64,000 nucleotides of DNA from Vibrio amylolyticus (GCF_023145695.1 NZ_JAJHVV010000012.1:1-64000), one strand, 5' to 3'. Shown: positions 54,074 to 63,527, numbered from the stretch's first letter. Translations and numbers: made by a program. Notes: generated from the sequence alone by a model not told the origin.

Positions 54074-54101
54074 TTGACTCATTTGGCTGAATCCGTAAAA
54101 T
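54074..54101 (+). promoter_or_regulatory. Sigma-70 promoter of the tRNA cluster
   Basis: TTGACT (-35), a 16-bp spacer and TAAAAT (-10) with a following GC-rich discriminator (GCATCCCG), typical of stable RNA promoters under stringent control. An A-rich stretch lies upstream. Confidence 0.75.
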
Positions 54102-54156
54102 GCATCCCGTACCCAAGAGGAACGCTTCTAAAGAGCGAGCTGATTGAGGCTACGGC

Positions 54157-54230
54157 GGCGTGTTGGCAGAGTGGCTATGCAGCGGATTGCAAATCCGTGG
54201 ACCTCGGTTCGACTCCGGGACGCGCCTCCA
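54157..54230 (+). tRNA. tRNA-Cys (GCA)
   Basis: A 74-base tRNA. The acceptor GGCGTGT pairs with ACGCGCC, the anticodon stem-loop carries GCA at 54189-54191, and the T-loop GGTTCGACTCC is normal. CCA is encoded. Confidence 0.95.
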
Positions 54231-54233
54231 TTT

Positions 54234-54309
54234 GCGATACTAGCTCAGTTGGTAGAGCGCAACCTTGCCAAGGTTGAGGTCATCGGTTCGAACCCGATGT
54301 ATCGCTCCA
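54234..54309 (+). tRNA. tRNA-Gly (GCC)
   Basis: A 76-base tRNA with acceptor GCGATAC/GTATCGC, anticodon GCC in CCTTGCCAAGG and a standard T-loop. CCA is encoded. It is identical to the copy at 54529. Confidence 0.97.
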
Positions 54310-54404
54310 AATTTTAAGGTGTAGATTTATATAATGCATCAAAGATGGTGTCTAACTCACTCTAAAGAGTGCAATTATTAGAAGCATCGCAACAAGTTTT
54401 GCGT

Positions 54405-54491
54405 GCCCTGGTGGTGGAATTGGTAGACACAAGGGATTTAAAATCCCTCGGCGTTCGCGCTGTGCCGGTTCAAGTCCGGCCCGGGGCACCA
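54405..54491 (+). tRNA. tRNA-Leu (TAA)
   Basis: An 87-base class II tRNA with long variable arm (CTCGGCGTTCGCGCTG) and anticodon TAA in GGGATTTAAAATCCC. CCA is encoded. Confidence 0.95.
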
Positions 54492-54528
54492 TCTATTAAG
54501 TCTTTTACTTTTAAAAAGTATTAGCAAC

Positions 54529-54604
54529 GCGATACTAGCTCAGTTGGTAGAGCGCAACCTTGCCAAGGTTGAGGTCATCGGTTCGAACCCGATGTATCGC
54601 TCCA
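54529..54604 (+). tRNA. tRNA-Gly (GCC), second copy
   Basis: Identical over all 76 bases to the copy at 54234, an apparent duplication within the cluster. Confidence 0.97.
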
Positions 54605-54619
54605 ATTTCGAAAGAAACG

Positions 54620-54651
54620 AAAAGCCCTAACAGAAATGTTAGGGCTTTTTT
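54620..54651 (+). terminator. Terminator of the tRNA cluster
   Basis: A 12-pair stem, AAAGCCCTAACA / TGTTAGGGCTTT, with a GAAA tetraloop and T-run. Confidence 0.93.
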
Positions 54652-54707
54652 GTATGCCTTATTTAGGTAGTTATTCAGATCAGCGGGTGTCTTAACTTAA
54701 TGGCTTA

Positions 54708-57515
54708 TCAAGAGTGGTTTGAGTTACCTTGGTAGAAATTCATAACGTTGGTGTCGAGTGTCGAATCACCGTTATTGTATTGGTTAGCAAGTAGCTTGGT
54801 CATTTCCTCATGTGGTACAGGTTTGCTAAAGAGATAGCCTTGAGCAATATTACATTTTTCGCTCTGTAAGTATGAAAGCTGTTCGGTTGTTTCTACTCCT
54901 TCAGCTACGACTTGAAGCCCCATATTATGTGCCATCACAATTGTTGCTTTAACCAATGCTTGGTCATGTGTATTTTGGGTAATATCCGAAATGAAACAGC
55001 GATCAATTTTGAGAACATCAAATTGATAGTTCCGTAAATAACTTAATGAAGAGTAGCCTGTTCCAAAGTCATCCATTGACAATTTAATGCCAAACTTTCT
55101 GAGATCATTAAGACTATTTTTAATATTAGAATGCCCTTTTAATAGGACTCCCTCCGTTATTTCGATTTCAACGGTACTGGGGGCGACATTACAACGGATG
55201 ATGGCATCTTTAACAAACGTTACAAAATTAGGGTCGATAAACTGCCTCGGTGAAACGTTGATAGCGATTTGTAAATTTTCGTTTAACGTTCGTTGCCATT
55301 GACTAATTTGTTTGAGTGACTGCGTTATAACAAATTCACCAAGTAGAATAATGGCACCAGTTTGCTCGGCTATAGGAATAAACTCATCTGGATAAATATC
55401 ATCAAGGATAGTGTTGCACCAACGAACTAACGCTTCAGCACCAATAATCTGTCCGGTTTTAATATCTATTTGAGGTTGGTAATGAACTGAGAATTCATTT
55501 CGGCTAACCGCACCATGTAATTGCTCTTCGATAGCCAATCGTCTCGAGACTTTCTGGTTCATATCGTCAGTAAAGAATGAGTATCGATTACGCCCTTGAT
55601 CCTTAGCATTGTACATAGCAGAGTCGGCATTACGTAAAAGAGTAGAAGCGCTTTCACCATCGGAAGGGAAGAGAGAAATACCAATGCTTGTTGTCAGAAC
55701 TAATTCACGTGTATCAATTTTAAAAGGAACCCGAAATTGCTTCATGATTTTCGTTAAGACGGGTTGAATGTCTGAGACTTTTTTAAATGAGGTGAGTAAC
55801 ACGAGGAATTCATCTCCCCCCAAACGAGCGACAGTGTCAGTCCCTCGAACTGTATTTACTAAACGTTCGGAGGCTTTTATAAGAAGCTTATCACCAGTAT
55901 CGTGACCCAATGAGTCATTCACTTTTTTAAAATCATCAAGATCGATAAATAGAACAGCAGCTAGTGTTGATTTTCGTTTAGACTCGCTGATGAGTTGCTC
56001 AAGTCTATCGAGTACCAAAAATCGGTTCGGTAAGTTGGTCAGTGAGTCATAGTAGGCTTGGTGTTTAATATGCTCTTCTTGAATTCTTCGTTCTGTAATA
56101 TCGATTACAATCCCGATTGAACGCAAAGGGTTACCTAGATCGTCGTAATAGGTTTCGCAGCTTTCTCTAACATACTTTATTCTTCCATCTTTCATGAGCA
56201 GCCGGTGTTCAATTTTATAGGGCTTTTTTGATTTCAAAGACGATAAGTAAGCGTGTTCAACTATGTCACGGTCATCTGGATGTATCGTCTCAACGAAAGC
56301 TTCGTAGGTTGCTCCAAATTTGTTTTTGTCAATTTGGAAAATGCGATAGATTTCATCACTCCACGTAAGATGATCATCAACGATATCGAATTCCCATGAT
56401 CCCATCTGAGCAATCTGTTGCGCTTTCTTTAAACTAACTTCACTTTTGATTAGCTTTAATTCAGCATTTTTTCTGGCGGTAATATCTTCCTTAATTGCAA
56501 TGTAATTGTATATTACGCCTGTGCTGTCTGAAATAGGGGCAAAATGAACATTTTCATAATAGATCTCGCCATTTTTCTTCTTGTTACTTAATTCGCAATC
56601 GTATGGCTCTCCATTTGTAATATGTTCAAAAATCTTTTTATAGACACTGCTCTCAGTAAAGCCAGATTGCAGAATATTAGGGTTTTTTCCGATAACCTCA
56701 TCAGAAGAATACCCGGTTAAATCTTGGAAATGTTGATTCACATAGACAATGTTGATCTTATCATCTGTAATCATGACTGATACTGGGCTTTGGTCAATGG
56801 CTAGTGAAAGCAGATGGATTCGTTCTGAGGTATCAACTTCTTGTTTGACAAGTTTTTCTATTGCTCGTAACTCTTTTCTCGTGATCAAAAGGCCAATGAG
56901 TATGCTGAAAAAAGTAAAAATATAGAAAAACCAGAGCTGACTTTTTTCCATTTCATCAAGTTGTATTTCAATGATTTCTTGTTCAGAAAAATGCAATTTA
57001 CCTAGTTGATCTAAGGGAGAGATTAAGCTAACTAGGTCGATGAGGATGATTTTAGACGGTAGCGTCTCTTTTGCGCCGTCTTCTTGGTGCTTCAGTAAAT
57101 TGCTAAATTTAGATTCTAGTTCTTGGATTAAAGAGTCAAATTTGCCTTCTGAATGTCGCCGGTGTATCTCTAAGAGCTGTGTGATCTCATTTTCTATTAT
57201 GTGGGTAGAAGCCACGTTACTAAATTCACTATTAGGTTGACCAATATACATTTCAAACTTTGTTTGGCTGTTTTGATCAAGCAGATCGAAGGCTTCATGG
57301 TATTTGTATAACCGAATTTCCTTCAATGCACGAAGAATGTGTTCAGAACTTTTTTGGTGATAGCTATTTAGGTGATCTTTTACACTGTTCGATGAATGAA
57401 CCTGCCAAGAAATATAGCCAATAGTAGCTGCTGATAAAATTAGAATAATCAAAAACAGCTGGTATATATTACGTCGAAGCGTTTTCGTCCAACTTGCGTT
57501 AGCTTGGGATATCAT
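54708..57515 (-). CDS. Membrane PAS-PAS-GGDEF-EAL protein
   Basis: A 935-residue inner-membrane signalling protein. TM1 is at about 17-37, with a periplasmic sensor region to about 190 and TM2 at about 193-212. Two PAS domains follow (about 235-350 and 360-475). The GGDEF domain has an intact GGDEF at about 566-570. The EAL domain has EALVRW (E694), DDFGTG and EGVETTEQL intact. It could both make and break c-di-GMP, with the dominant activity unknown. The ligand of the periplasmic part is unknown. Confidence 0.93.
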   Translation of the reverse strand: MISQANASWTKTLRRNIYQLFLIILILSAATIGYISWQVHSSNSVKDHLNSYHQKSSEHILRALKEIRLYKYHEAFDLLDQNSQTKFEMYIGQPNSEFSNVASTHIIENEITQLLEIHRRHSEGKFDSLIQELESKFSNLLKHQEDGAKETLPSKIILIDLVSLISPLDQLGKLHFSEQEIIEIQLDEMEKSQLWFFYIFTFFSILIGLLITRKELRAIEKLVKQEVDTSERIHLLSLAIDQSPVSVMITDDKINIVYVNQHFQDLTGYSSDEVIGKNPNILQSGFTESSVYKKIFEHITNGEPYDCELSNKKKNGEIYYENVHFAPISDSTGVIYNYIAIKEDITARKNAELKLIKSEVSLKKAQQIAQMGSWEFDIVDDHLTWSDEIYRIFQIDKNKFGATYEAFVETIHPDDRDIVEHAYLSSLKSKKPYKIEHRLLMKDGRIKYVRESCETYYDDLGNPLRSIGIVIDITERRIQEEHIKHQAYYDSLTNLPNRFLVLDRLEQLISESKRKSTLAAVLFIDLDDFKKVNDSLGHDTGDKLLIKASERLVNTVRGTDTVARLGGDEFLVLLTSFKKVSDIQPVLTKIMKQFRVPFKIDTRELVLTTSIGISLFPSDGESASTLLRNADSAMYNAKDQGRNRYSFFTDDMNQKVSRRLAIEEQLHGAVSRNEFSVHYQPQIDIKTGQIIGAEALVRWCNTILDDIYPDEFIPIAEQTGAIILLGEFVITQSLKQISQWQRTLNENLQIAINVSPRQFIDPNFVTFVKDAIIRCNVAPSTVEIEITEGVLLKGHSNIKNSLNDLRKFGIKLSMDDFGTGYSSLSYLRNYQFDVLKIDRCFISDITQNTHDQALVKATIVMAHNMGLQVVAEGVETTEQLSYLQSEKCNIAQGYLFSKPVPHEEMTKLLANQYNNGDSTLDTNVMNFYQGNSNHS

Positions 57516-57880
57516 AGGTACTAGCTCTTGGAAGCAATGACTAAAGCTTAGTAGGCAAGTACGTTATATCAAGTTGTGGTTAGTTCAAGATTCAAGAAGA
57601 CAATGCAACTTTACTCTTAGTGAGCCTAATCGAAGTGCTAAACTCTGGTTTTTACCTTACTGAGCAACGATTTGAATAACTGTTCTAAGTTGTTCAACCC
57701 AGAGCAAGCCTTATCGTTAGACGTTGGCAAAGGGTTTGATGTCGATGAGATACGCTTTCAATAACGAAGATTGATCAGCACGATTTTAGATAGAGAGGGC
57801 TTGGTCTCCATTTTTTAGCCTTAATTTATCGCAATAACAAGACAGTGGATTAGCTTGGTGAATGTAATTGAAATTAACTC
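57516..57880. other. Intergenic region upstream of the TetR promoter
   Basis: About 365 bp without a recognisable gene, between the divergent c-di-GMP gene and the TetR gene. Confidence 0.5.
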
Positions 57881-57908
57881 TTGATATGCTCAATGAATGA
57901 TCTATTAT
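57881..57908 (+). promoter_or_regulatory. Sigma-70 promoter of the TetR gene
   Basis: TTGATA (-35), a 16-base spacer and TATTAT (-10; 5 of 6 match TATAAT). The first operator begins at the last base of the -10, so repressor binding there would block RNA polymerase. Confidence 0.7.
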
Positions 57909-57937
57909 GACGATGTGTCAAAAATGACGAAGTGTCA
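57908..57937. promoter_or_regulatory. Two operators in front of the TetR gene
   Basis: TGACGATGTGTCA (57908-57920) and TGACGAAGTGTCA (57925-57937) are 13-bp near-palindromes 17 bp apart. They share the form TGACGA-N3-GTCA with the two sites before the exporter gene, and lie at the start of the TetR transcript. They are probably its own operators. Confidence 0.75.
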
Positions 57938-58018
57938 CAAAAGGTGAAGTACACAGATTTTGCATTCGTGTTACAATTGTAGAGTAGAGGAGTTTTAACG
58001 AAGGCGGATTGAAATAGC

Positions 58019-58807
58019 ATGTTTGGCTTTAGCTGTAATAAAAGTGATGAAAAGAAATCGCAAGGTTGTCCATTTGGCTTGTCCAAAAAACAACAAGCGA
58101 TCGCAGACCGAGAAGTAGAGCTAACCTTGTTAGCCAAAAATCTTGTTCAGGAACAGGGCTTTGGTAACTTAACAATGGATAAGCTTACGGCAGCTAGCCC
58201 GTATTCTAAAGGGACAATCTATAACCACTTTTGTAGTAAAGAAGATGTTATTTTGGCGTTATGTATCCATTCGTTAAAGACCGAAGCTTTGCTATTCGCA
58301 CGTATTGGGGGCTTTGAAGGGAGCACAAGAGAATTAGTCATTGCTATGCATGTTGCGCTTCGTGTTTATGCACGTATGGAGCCAGTGTTATCAACGTGTG
58401 CGATCATGGCGAAAAGCCCTTGGGTTCTTGAAAAGGCCTCTCCAGAACGGCTTGTTGAGCTTAATCAGTTGGAAGAAAAGGTGATCGGACAAGCAGACGA
58501 ATTAACCAATTTAGCTGCTGAAAACGGTGACTTGAAATTCTCTTCTGGAGTAGGCTCCGATGCGATAGTATTTGCAAATTGGTCAATTGCTTTTGGTTCC
58601 AATGCATTAACGCAGAATGCGTCAAATAGCCATTGTATCAGTCGCTTACAGGACCCGTTTTCAGTACTGCATAATGCAAATATGTTACTTGATGGCTTAG
58701 GTTGGAAACCGCTTTCTACTGAGTGGGATTACCGAAAAACCTGGCGTCGAGTAGAAAGAGAGTTATTCAGTGAAGAAGTGGCGTATTTAGAGTCAGTTGG
58801 TCGTTAA
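58019..58807 (+). CDS. TetR-family regulator
   Basis: A protein of 262 residues, somewhat longer than a typical TetR. The HTH is at about 45-85 (LTMDKLTAASPYSKGTIYNHF). The N-terminal 20 residues are unusual and carry two Cys (C6 and C17) before the HTH domain. The effector domain is about 95-260, and the ligand is unknown. It lies just upstream of the MMPL exporter and is probably its repressor, as four copies of one palindrome sit in front of the two transcription units. Confidence 0.88.
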   Translation: MFGFSCNKSDEKKSQGCPFGLSKKQQAIADREVELTLLAKNLVQEQGFGNLTMDKLTAASPYSKGTIYNHFCSKEDVILALCIHSLKTEALLFARIGGFEGSTRELVIAMHVALRVYARMEPVLSTCAIMAKSPWVLEKASPERLVELNQLEEKVIGQADELTNLAAENGDLKFSSGVGSDAIVFANWSIAFGSNALTQNASNSHCISRLQDPFSVLHNANMLLDGLGWKPLSTEWDYRKTWRRVERELFSEEVAYLESVGR

Positions 58808-58821
58808 ATAGCTTCTTGTTA

Positions 58822-58847
58822 AAAAAGCCCATTAGAAATGGGTTTTT
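58822..58847 (+). terminator. Likely terminator of the TetR gene
   Basis: AAAGCCCATT / AATGGGTTTT around a three-base loop with one mismatch near the base, then T. It suggests that the exporter operon has its own promoter. Confidence 0.65.
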
Positions 58848-58860
58848 AAATCACTGTTTG

Positions 58861-58873
58861 TGACGATTCGTCA
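58861..58873. promoter_or_regulatory. Third copy of the TetR operator
   Basis: TGACGATTCGTCA, a 13-bp palindrome with one central base, in the gap between the regulator and the exporter gene. Confidence 0.72.
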
Positions 58874-58961
58874 AAAAGCCCGTGTTTATCTAATGGTCTT
58901 TATTGATACATGTGCATCGCTCTTAAATCAGCACACCGGCTGGTTTTTTTATTGCGATAGT

Positions 58962-58974
58962 TGACGAAACGTCA
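58962..58974. promoter_or_regulatory. Fourth copy of the TetR operator
   Basis: TGACGAAACGTCA lies 15 bp before the exporter start codon and just upstream of its ribosome site, 101 bp from the third copy. Binding here could block transcription of the exporter operon. Confidence 0.72.
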
Positions 58975-58989
58975 CAAACGGAGACTGTG

Positions 58990-61368
58990 ATGAACCCATC
59001 TAATCCACCACTAAAGCAACTTAATGGTTGGTTTACACTACCAACAAGGCTCACTTTTTGGGTGATGTTAACCACAATATCACTGGTTGTTGTCGCCACA
59101 TTAGGCGCAAAAAATCTGTACTTTCGAGGGGATTACAATATCTTCTTCGAAGGTTCGAACAAACAGCTTGTGGCGTTTGATGAAATTCAAACGACATTCG
59201 CAAAATCTGATAATTTATCCATCGTCATTGCGCCTAAGCAAGGTGATATTTTCACGCCTGAAATCCTAACATTGGTCAAAGATATCACCAAAGATGCATG
59301 GCAAGTCCCTTATTCTAGTCGTATTGATTCACTTTCTAATTTCCAACATACAGAAGCATCCGAAGACGACTTGATTGTTGAGGATTTGATTTATGAGGGA
59401 TACTCATTAACCAATGAACGCATTCAAAAAATCAGACGTATTACGCTGACTGAGCCTGCTTTAGTTAATTCTGCAATCTCTAGCAAAGGTGATGTCACTG
59501 TTGTCAATGTGACGGTTCAGCTTCCAGAAGTCGATAAAACAGCGGAAGTTCAAGAGGTCATCGCGAGCGTTAATCAAATCGTTGACCACTACCAAGCTGA
59601 ATATCCGGATGTTGAGTTTCATAAGGCTGGCATCATAGCGATGAACAATGCGTTTATGCAGTCGGCTCAGTCTGATACGTCGACGCTAGTTCCAGCTATG
59701 TTGATAGTGATTTTAGTCTTTCTCACCGTGATGCTTCGTTCTATTTTTAGCGTGATTGCAACGTTAATCGTCATCATAGGCTCTGTGGCTGCAACGATGG
59801 GGCTATCAGGTTGGGCGGGCATGTTTCTTAGTACCGCGACCGTTAACATTCCAACACTCGTTATGACACTGGCGGTTGCGGACTGTGTACATGTCATCGC
59901 CACAATGCGACAAAATATGCAGAACGGGTATGAAAAGAGGTTTGCGATTGATCAGAGTATCGCAGTTAACTTTATGCCGATCCTTATTACGTCAGTGACC
60001 ACTGCCATTGGCTTTTTAATGATGAACATGTCGGACTCTCCAGTTTTAAGAGACTTTGGTAATTTGGCTGCGCTGGGTGTAATGATCGCGTGTTTCCTAT
60101 CTGTATCATTGCTTCCTGCCATGTTGAAGTGGCTGCCGATGCGAGTAAAAGAGAATCAGAACACGGCGTCAAACCGATTCATGGATGGCCTAGGAAACTT
60201 TGTGGTAAATAATCGCAAAGCTCTGTTGCCGCTATCTGTCGTTGCCATTGTAGTTTCTGCGGCGTTGATTCCACTTAATAAAGTAAACGATGACTCGGTT
60301 AAATATTTTGATCAACGAAGCGAGTTCCGTCGCGCCGCTGATTTTATGGAAAAGCGCATTAGTGGCATGACCAACATCAGCATTGCGATTAAGACAAATG
60401 AATCGCAAGGGATCGCCGATCCGGTATTTTTACAGACCATCGGCGACTTTAGTGAATGGTTACGCTCTCAACCGGAAACGGATCATGTCGCGACGTTATC
60501 GGACGTCTATAAACGTCTGAATAAAAACATGCATGGTGATGATAGCCGTTACTACCAATTGCCTTTGGATAGAGAATTAGCCGCGCAATACTTACTGCTT
60601 TATGAAATGTCTTTGCCTTATGGTTTGGACCTGAACAATCAGATCAACGTTGATAAATCATCTATCAAAATGGTGTTAACAATAGATAACCTCGGTAGCG
60701 TAGAGTTGGTTGAACTGGAAGAGCGTATGTACGCGTGGTTCAAATCCAATGCGCCACAATATGATGTTGTCGCATCAAGCCCGTCGCTCATGTTTGCCCA
60801 CATTGGTGAAACCAACATGACGAGTATGCTTTCTACGCTGCCAATTACGCTCATTTTGATCTCTGCACTCATGATCTTTGCACTGCGCTCTTTGAGATTA
60901 GGCATCATCAGCATCGTGCCTAACATAGCCCCTGCCTTGATTGGTTTTGGTATTTGGGCACTGGTCTCTGGAGAGATAAACCTTGGACTATCCGTTGTTG
61001 TGACACTAACGCTTGGTATTGTCGTCGATGACGCGGTTCACTTCTTATCGAAGTATCAGCGTGCTCGTAAACAGGGCCAAAATGCAGAACAAGCGGTACG
61101 TTACGCATTTCAGACTGTAGGTCGAGCACTTTGGATTACCACAATTGTTCTCGTAGCAGGGTTCTCGGTCTTGGCTATGTCTTCATTCAGGCTCAACGCT
61201 GATATGGGACAGTTAAGTGCCATTGTCGTCTTTATTGCGCTAGTGGTGGACTTCCTGTTCCTACCAACGTTGTTGATGTTGTTCGATAACAAAGAGTACG
61301 TCCGTGAGCCAGAAACGCCAGAAACTAAAGAGATTTTGATCCCTAATAAACCGATCACCAATGCTTAG
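58990..61368 (+). CDS. MMPL/RND exporter of the HAE-3 class
   Basis: An inner-membrane transporter of 792 residues in the RND superfamily with two related halves, each with one TM, a periplasmic loop and five more TMs. Proton-relay Asp residues are seen in LAVADCVHV (D298) and IVVDDAVHF (D680, D681), the repeated A/D-D-x-V-H pattern of MMPL/HpnN-type lipid exporters. The ATG at 58990 follows GGAG; a GTG one codon upstream is also possible. It is the first gene of a three-gene unit with a LolA-like protein and an outer-membrane barrel. The substrate is probably hydrophobic but is unknown. Confidence 0.9.
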   Translation: MNPSNPPLKQLNGWFTLPTRLTFWVMLTTISLVVVATLGAKNLYFRGDYNIFFEGSNKQLVAFDEIQTTFAKSDNLSIVIAPKQGDIFTPEILTLVKDITKDAWQVPYSSRIDSLSNFQHTEASEDDLIVEDLIYEGYSLTNERIQKIRRITLTEPALVNSAISSKGDVTVVNVTVQLPEVDKTAEVQEVIASVNQIVDHYQAEYPDVEFHKAGIIAMNNAFMQSAQSDTSTLVPAMLIVILVFLTVMLRSIFSVIATLIVIIGSVAATMGLSGWAGMFLSTATVNIPTLVMTLAVADCVHVIATMRQNMQNGYEKRFAIDQSIAVNFMPILITSVTTAIGFLMMNMSDSPVLRDFGNLAALGVMIACFLSVSLLPAMLKWLPMRVKENQNTASNRFMDGLGNFVVNNRKALLPLSVVAIVVSAALIPLNKVNDDSVKYFDQRSEFRRAADFMEKRISGMTNISIAIKTNESQGIADPVFLQTIGDFSEWLRSQPETDHVATLSDVYKRLNKNMHGDDSRYYQLPLDRELAAQYLLLYEMSLPYGLDLNNQINVDKSSIKMVLTIDNLGSVELVELEERMYAWFKSNAPQYDVVASSPSLMFAHIGETNMTSMLSTLPITLILISALMIFALRSLRLGIISIVPNIAPALIGFGIWALVSGEINLGLSVVVTLTLGIVVDDAVHFLSKYQRARKQGQNAEQAVRYAFQTVGRALWITTIVLVAGFSVLAMSSFRLNADMGQLSAIVVFIALVVDFLFLPTLLMLFDNKEYVREPETPETKEILIPNKPITNA

Positions 61369-61469
61369 CAAACACTGAATCAGTGTCCATGTAAGTATTT
61401 GATTATAGGAATTGAATTAGCCTACATGGACATCAAGCGATTGAATCTAGACGATACAAGGAATGAATG

Positions 61470-62294
61470 ATGAACGTATTAGACACTCAACTAAATAATA
61501 AACACATACCATCTTGGATGACTAAAGCTGCTTTGGTTGTCATGGTCTCTCTCGGCGTTTCACTGCCTGTTTCTGCAAATATTGAAAAAGGTTTGGAGAT
61601 TGCTACTGAACGAAAAAATCGAGATGAAGGGTGGGGCGACTCAGTAGCAACAATGCAGATGCTGTTGAAAAATGCACAAGGTGAAAGCAGCACTCGCTTG
61701 ATGCGCTTAAAATCATTAGAAGTTAAAAACGATGGTGACAAAGGGTTAACGATATTTGAAGAGCCTAGAGACGTGAAAGGTACGGCTTTTTTGAATCACT
61801 CTCATACCGTTGAGGCTGACGACCAATGGTTATACTTACCAGCTTTGAAGCGTGTGAAACGCATCTCGTCTAGAAACAAGTCAGGTCCATTTATGGGCAG
61901 CGAGTTTGCTTATGAAGACTTAAGCTCATTTGAACTGGAAAAATACTCCTTTAATTTTCTTAATGACGATGTCATTGACGGTACAGAGACGTTTGTTCTA
62001 GAGCAGATACCAACTGACAAGAACTCAGGCTATACCAAACAAGTCGTTTGGCTTGAGAAACAAGAATACCGCCCATTGAAGGTAGAGTTTTATGACCGTA
62101 AAGGTGCGTTACTGAAGACCTTAACGTTCACTGACTATAAGCAATATTTGGATCAATACTGGCGTGCACACACGATGGCGATGCAAAACCACCAAACCGG
62201 TAAAAGTACAATATTGACGACCAGTGATCTCGCATTCAAAACCGGTCTTAATGACAGTGACTTTCAGAAAAACACGCTGAAACGTGTAAGGTAG
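61470..62294 (+). CDS. LolA-like periplasmic outer-membrane lipoprotein-sorting-type protein
   Basis: A protein of about 274 residues with a signal peptide (cleavage around ANI, after LPVSA). The mature domain is of the LolA-like fold: RLKSLEVKNDGDKGLTIF, then DDQWLYLPALKRVKRISS and the MGSEFAYEDLS segment. Such proteins accompany MMPL exporters and may carry lipids or lipoproteins across the periplasm. AAGGA precedes two adjacent ATG codons; the second has better spacing. It lies about 100 bp after the exporter and only 6 bp before the barrel gene. Confidence 0.85.
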   Translation: MNVLDTQLNNKHIPSWMTKAALVVMVSLGVSLPVSANIEKGLEIATERKNRDEGWGDSVATMQMLLKNAQGESSTRLMRLKSLEVKNDGDKGLTIFEEPRDVKGTAFLNHSHTVEADDQWLYLPALKRVKRISSRNKSGPFMGSEFAYEDLSSFELEKYSFNFLNDDVIDGTETFVLEQIPTDKNSGYTKQVVWLEKQEYRPLKVEFYDRKGALLKTLTFTDYKQYLDQYWRAHTMAMQNHQTGKSTILTTSDLAFKTGLNDSDFQKNTLKRVR

Positions 62295-62300
62295 CGCGCA

Positions 62301-63527
62301 ATGAAAAGGAGTCGGAAGTCGTTAAAACAATTGGGTGCGACGTTAACCGTCGTATCCGGCACCTTATTGGCGTTACAATGTCACGCTGATGATTCGTTGT
62401 CTGAGCAAATAGAACTGGCTGGACAAGTGAATGTAGAGCATCGCCAGTTTTTCTCGCCCGGTGAGCAAGGGCAAGGAAAAGGCCAATCTTCTATCGTCGC
62501 TGCTCCTGAGTTCTATTGGCAATCGACCGCAGGAAATGGAAGTTTCACTTTTACCCCATTTTATCGTTTGGACAGTATGGACGATGAGCGAACTCATGGC
62601 GATATTCGCGAAGCGCTGTATCTGACTTATTGGGATGATTACGAGCTGCGTGTTGGTGTTGGAAAAGTCTTTTGGGGCGTCACTGAATCGAGCCACTTGG
62701 TGGACGTTGTTAACCAATCTGACGCTATTGAATCACTTGAAGGGGAAGACAAGCTAGGTCAGCCGATGGTGCACTTTACTCCAATCAAAGAGTGGGGAAC
62801 GGTGGATGCACTCGTGCTCCCTTATTTTCGAGAGCGGACTTTTGCCGGAGTAGATGGGCGAATTAGGCCAATACTTCCGGTATCTAACGATGCTTTGTAC
62901 GAATCCTCGAGAGAAGAGAAGCACATAGATGCTGCTTTGCGTTACAGCCAAATGCTAGGGGATTGGGATGTAGGACTTAGTTACTTCTACGGGACGAACC
63001 GCGATCCGTATTACCAGTTAAACACGGGCGGGACTGAAGCAACACTACAACCTTATTACGCACAGATGAGCCAAGTTGGTTTGGATGTACAAGGTATTGT
63101 TGGCGATTGGTTGTTAAAACTGGAAACGATCTATCGCGATAGTTTTGACAATCATACTGGTCTTGCAACTGGGTTTGAGTACACCATCGTTGGCCCTTTT
63201 GAATCATATTGGGATGTGGGATTAATTGCTGAGTATCTTTACGACAGTCGAGGCAATAACGCTCAAACGCCAAATCAGAATGATATTTTTGCAGGTGTTC
63301 GTTTGGCGTTAAATGATGAAGACGGGACTGAGGTACTTACAGGTATTACTCAAGATTTAGATAATAGCGATGTATATAGCGCAAAGTTGGAAGCTTCAAG
63401 TCGTATTACCAATCAACTCAAGTGGCAAGTAGACGCTTGGTTATTTGAAAATGAAACTCCGACCGATTTACTCTATTTTGCTCGCAAAGATGATTTTGTT
63501 GAGGTGTCTTTAGAGTACTATTTTTAG
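62301..63527 (+). CDS. Outer-membrane beta-barrel protein of the exporter cluster
   Basis: A protein of 408 residues with a signal peptide (cleavage after HA at about residue 29). The body is rich in alternating hydrophobic strands and ends with EVSLEYYF, the terminal aromatic typical of barrels inserted by the BAM complex. It may resemble DUF1302-type barrels seen beside MMPL and LolA-like genes, but that is from memory. It starts 6 bp after the LolA-like gene, so the two are surely co-transcribed. It may form the outer-membrane exit or receiver. Confidence 0.82.
   Translation: MKRSRKSLKQLGATLTVVSGTLLALQCHADDSLSEQIELAGQVNVEHRQFFSPGEQGQGKGQSSIVAAPEFYWQSTAGNGSFTFTPFYRLDSMDDERTHGDIREALYLTYWDDYELRVGVGKVFWGVTESSHLVDVVNQSDAIESLEGEDKLGQPMVHFTPIKEWGTVDALVLPYFRERTFAGVDGRIRPILPVSNDALYESSREEKHIDAALRYSQMLGDWDVGLSYFYGTNRDPYYQLNTGGTEATLQPYYAQMSQVGLDVQGIVGDWLLKLETIYRDSFDNHTGLATGFEYTIVGPFESYWDVGLIAEYLYDSRGNNAQTPNQNDIFAGVRLALNDEDGTEVLTGITQDLDNSDVYSAKLEASSRITNQLKWQVDAWLFENETPTDLLYFARKDDFVEVSLEYYF

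Noticed and set aside
54011..54277. Forward reading frame across the tRNA promoter and two tRNAs
   Set aside because: It is explained by the promoter and tRNA-Cys and tRNA-Gly genes and contains no protein features.
54234..54604. Identical 76-bp direct repeats as attachment sites of an integrated element
   Set aside because: They are two full tRNA-Gly genes; only a tRNA-Leu lies between, and there is no integrase or cargo.
57874..58137. 87-codon minus-strand frame overlapping the TetR start
   Set aside because: It runs through the TetR promoter, its two operators and the first codons of the TetR gene and has no ribosome site or domain.
58903..58929. Sigma-70 promoter for the exporter at TTGATA with a -10 near TAAATC
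   Set aside because: The spacer is only 15 bases and the -10 matches poorly, so I did not call it, although the exporter probably has its own promoter nearby.
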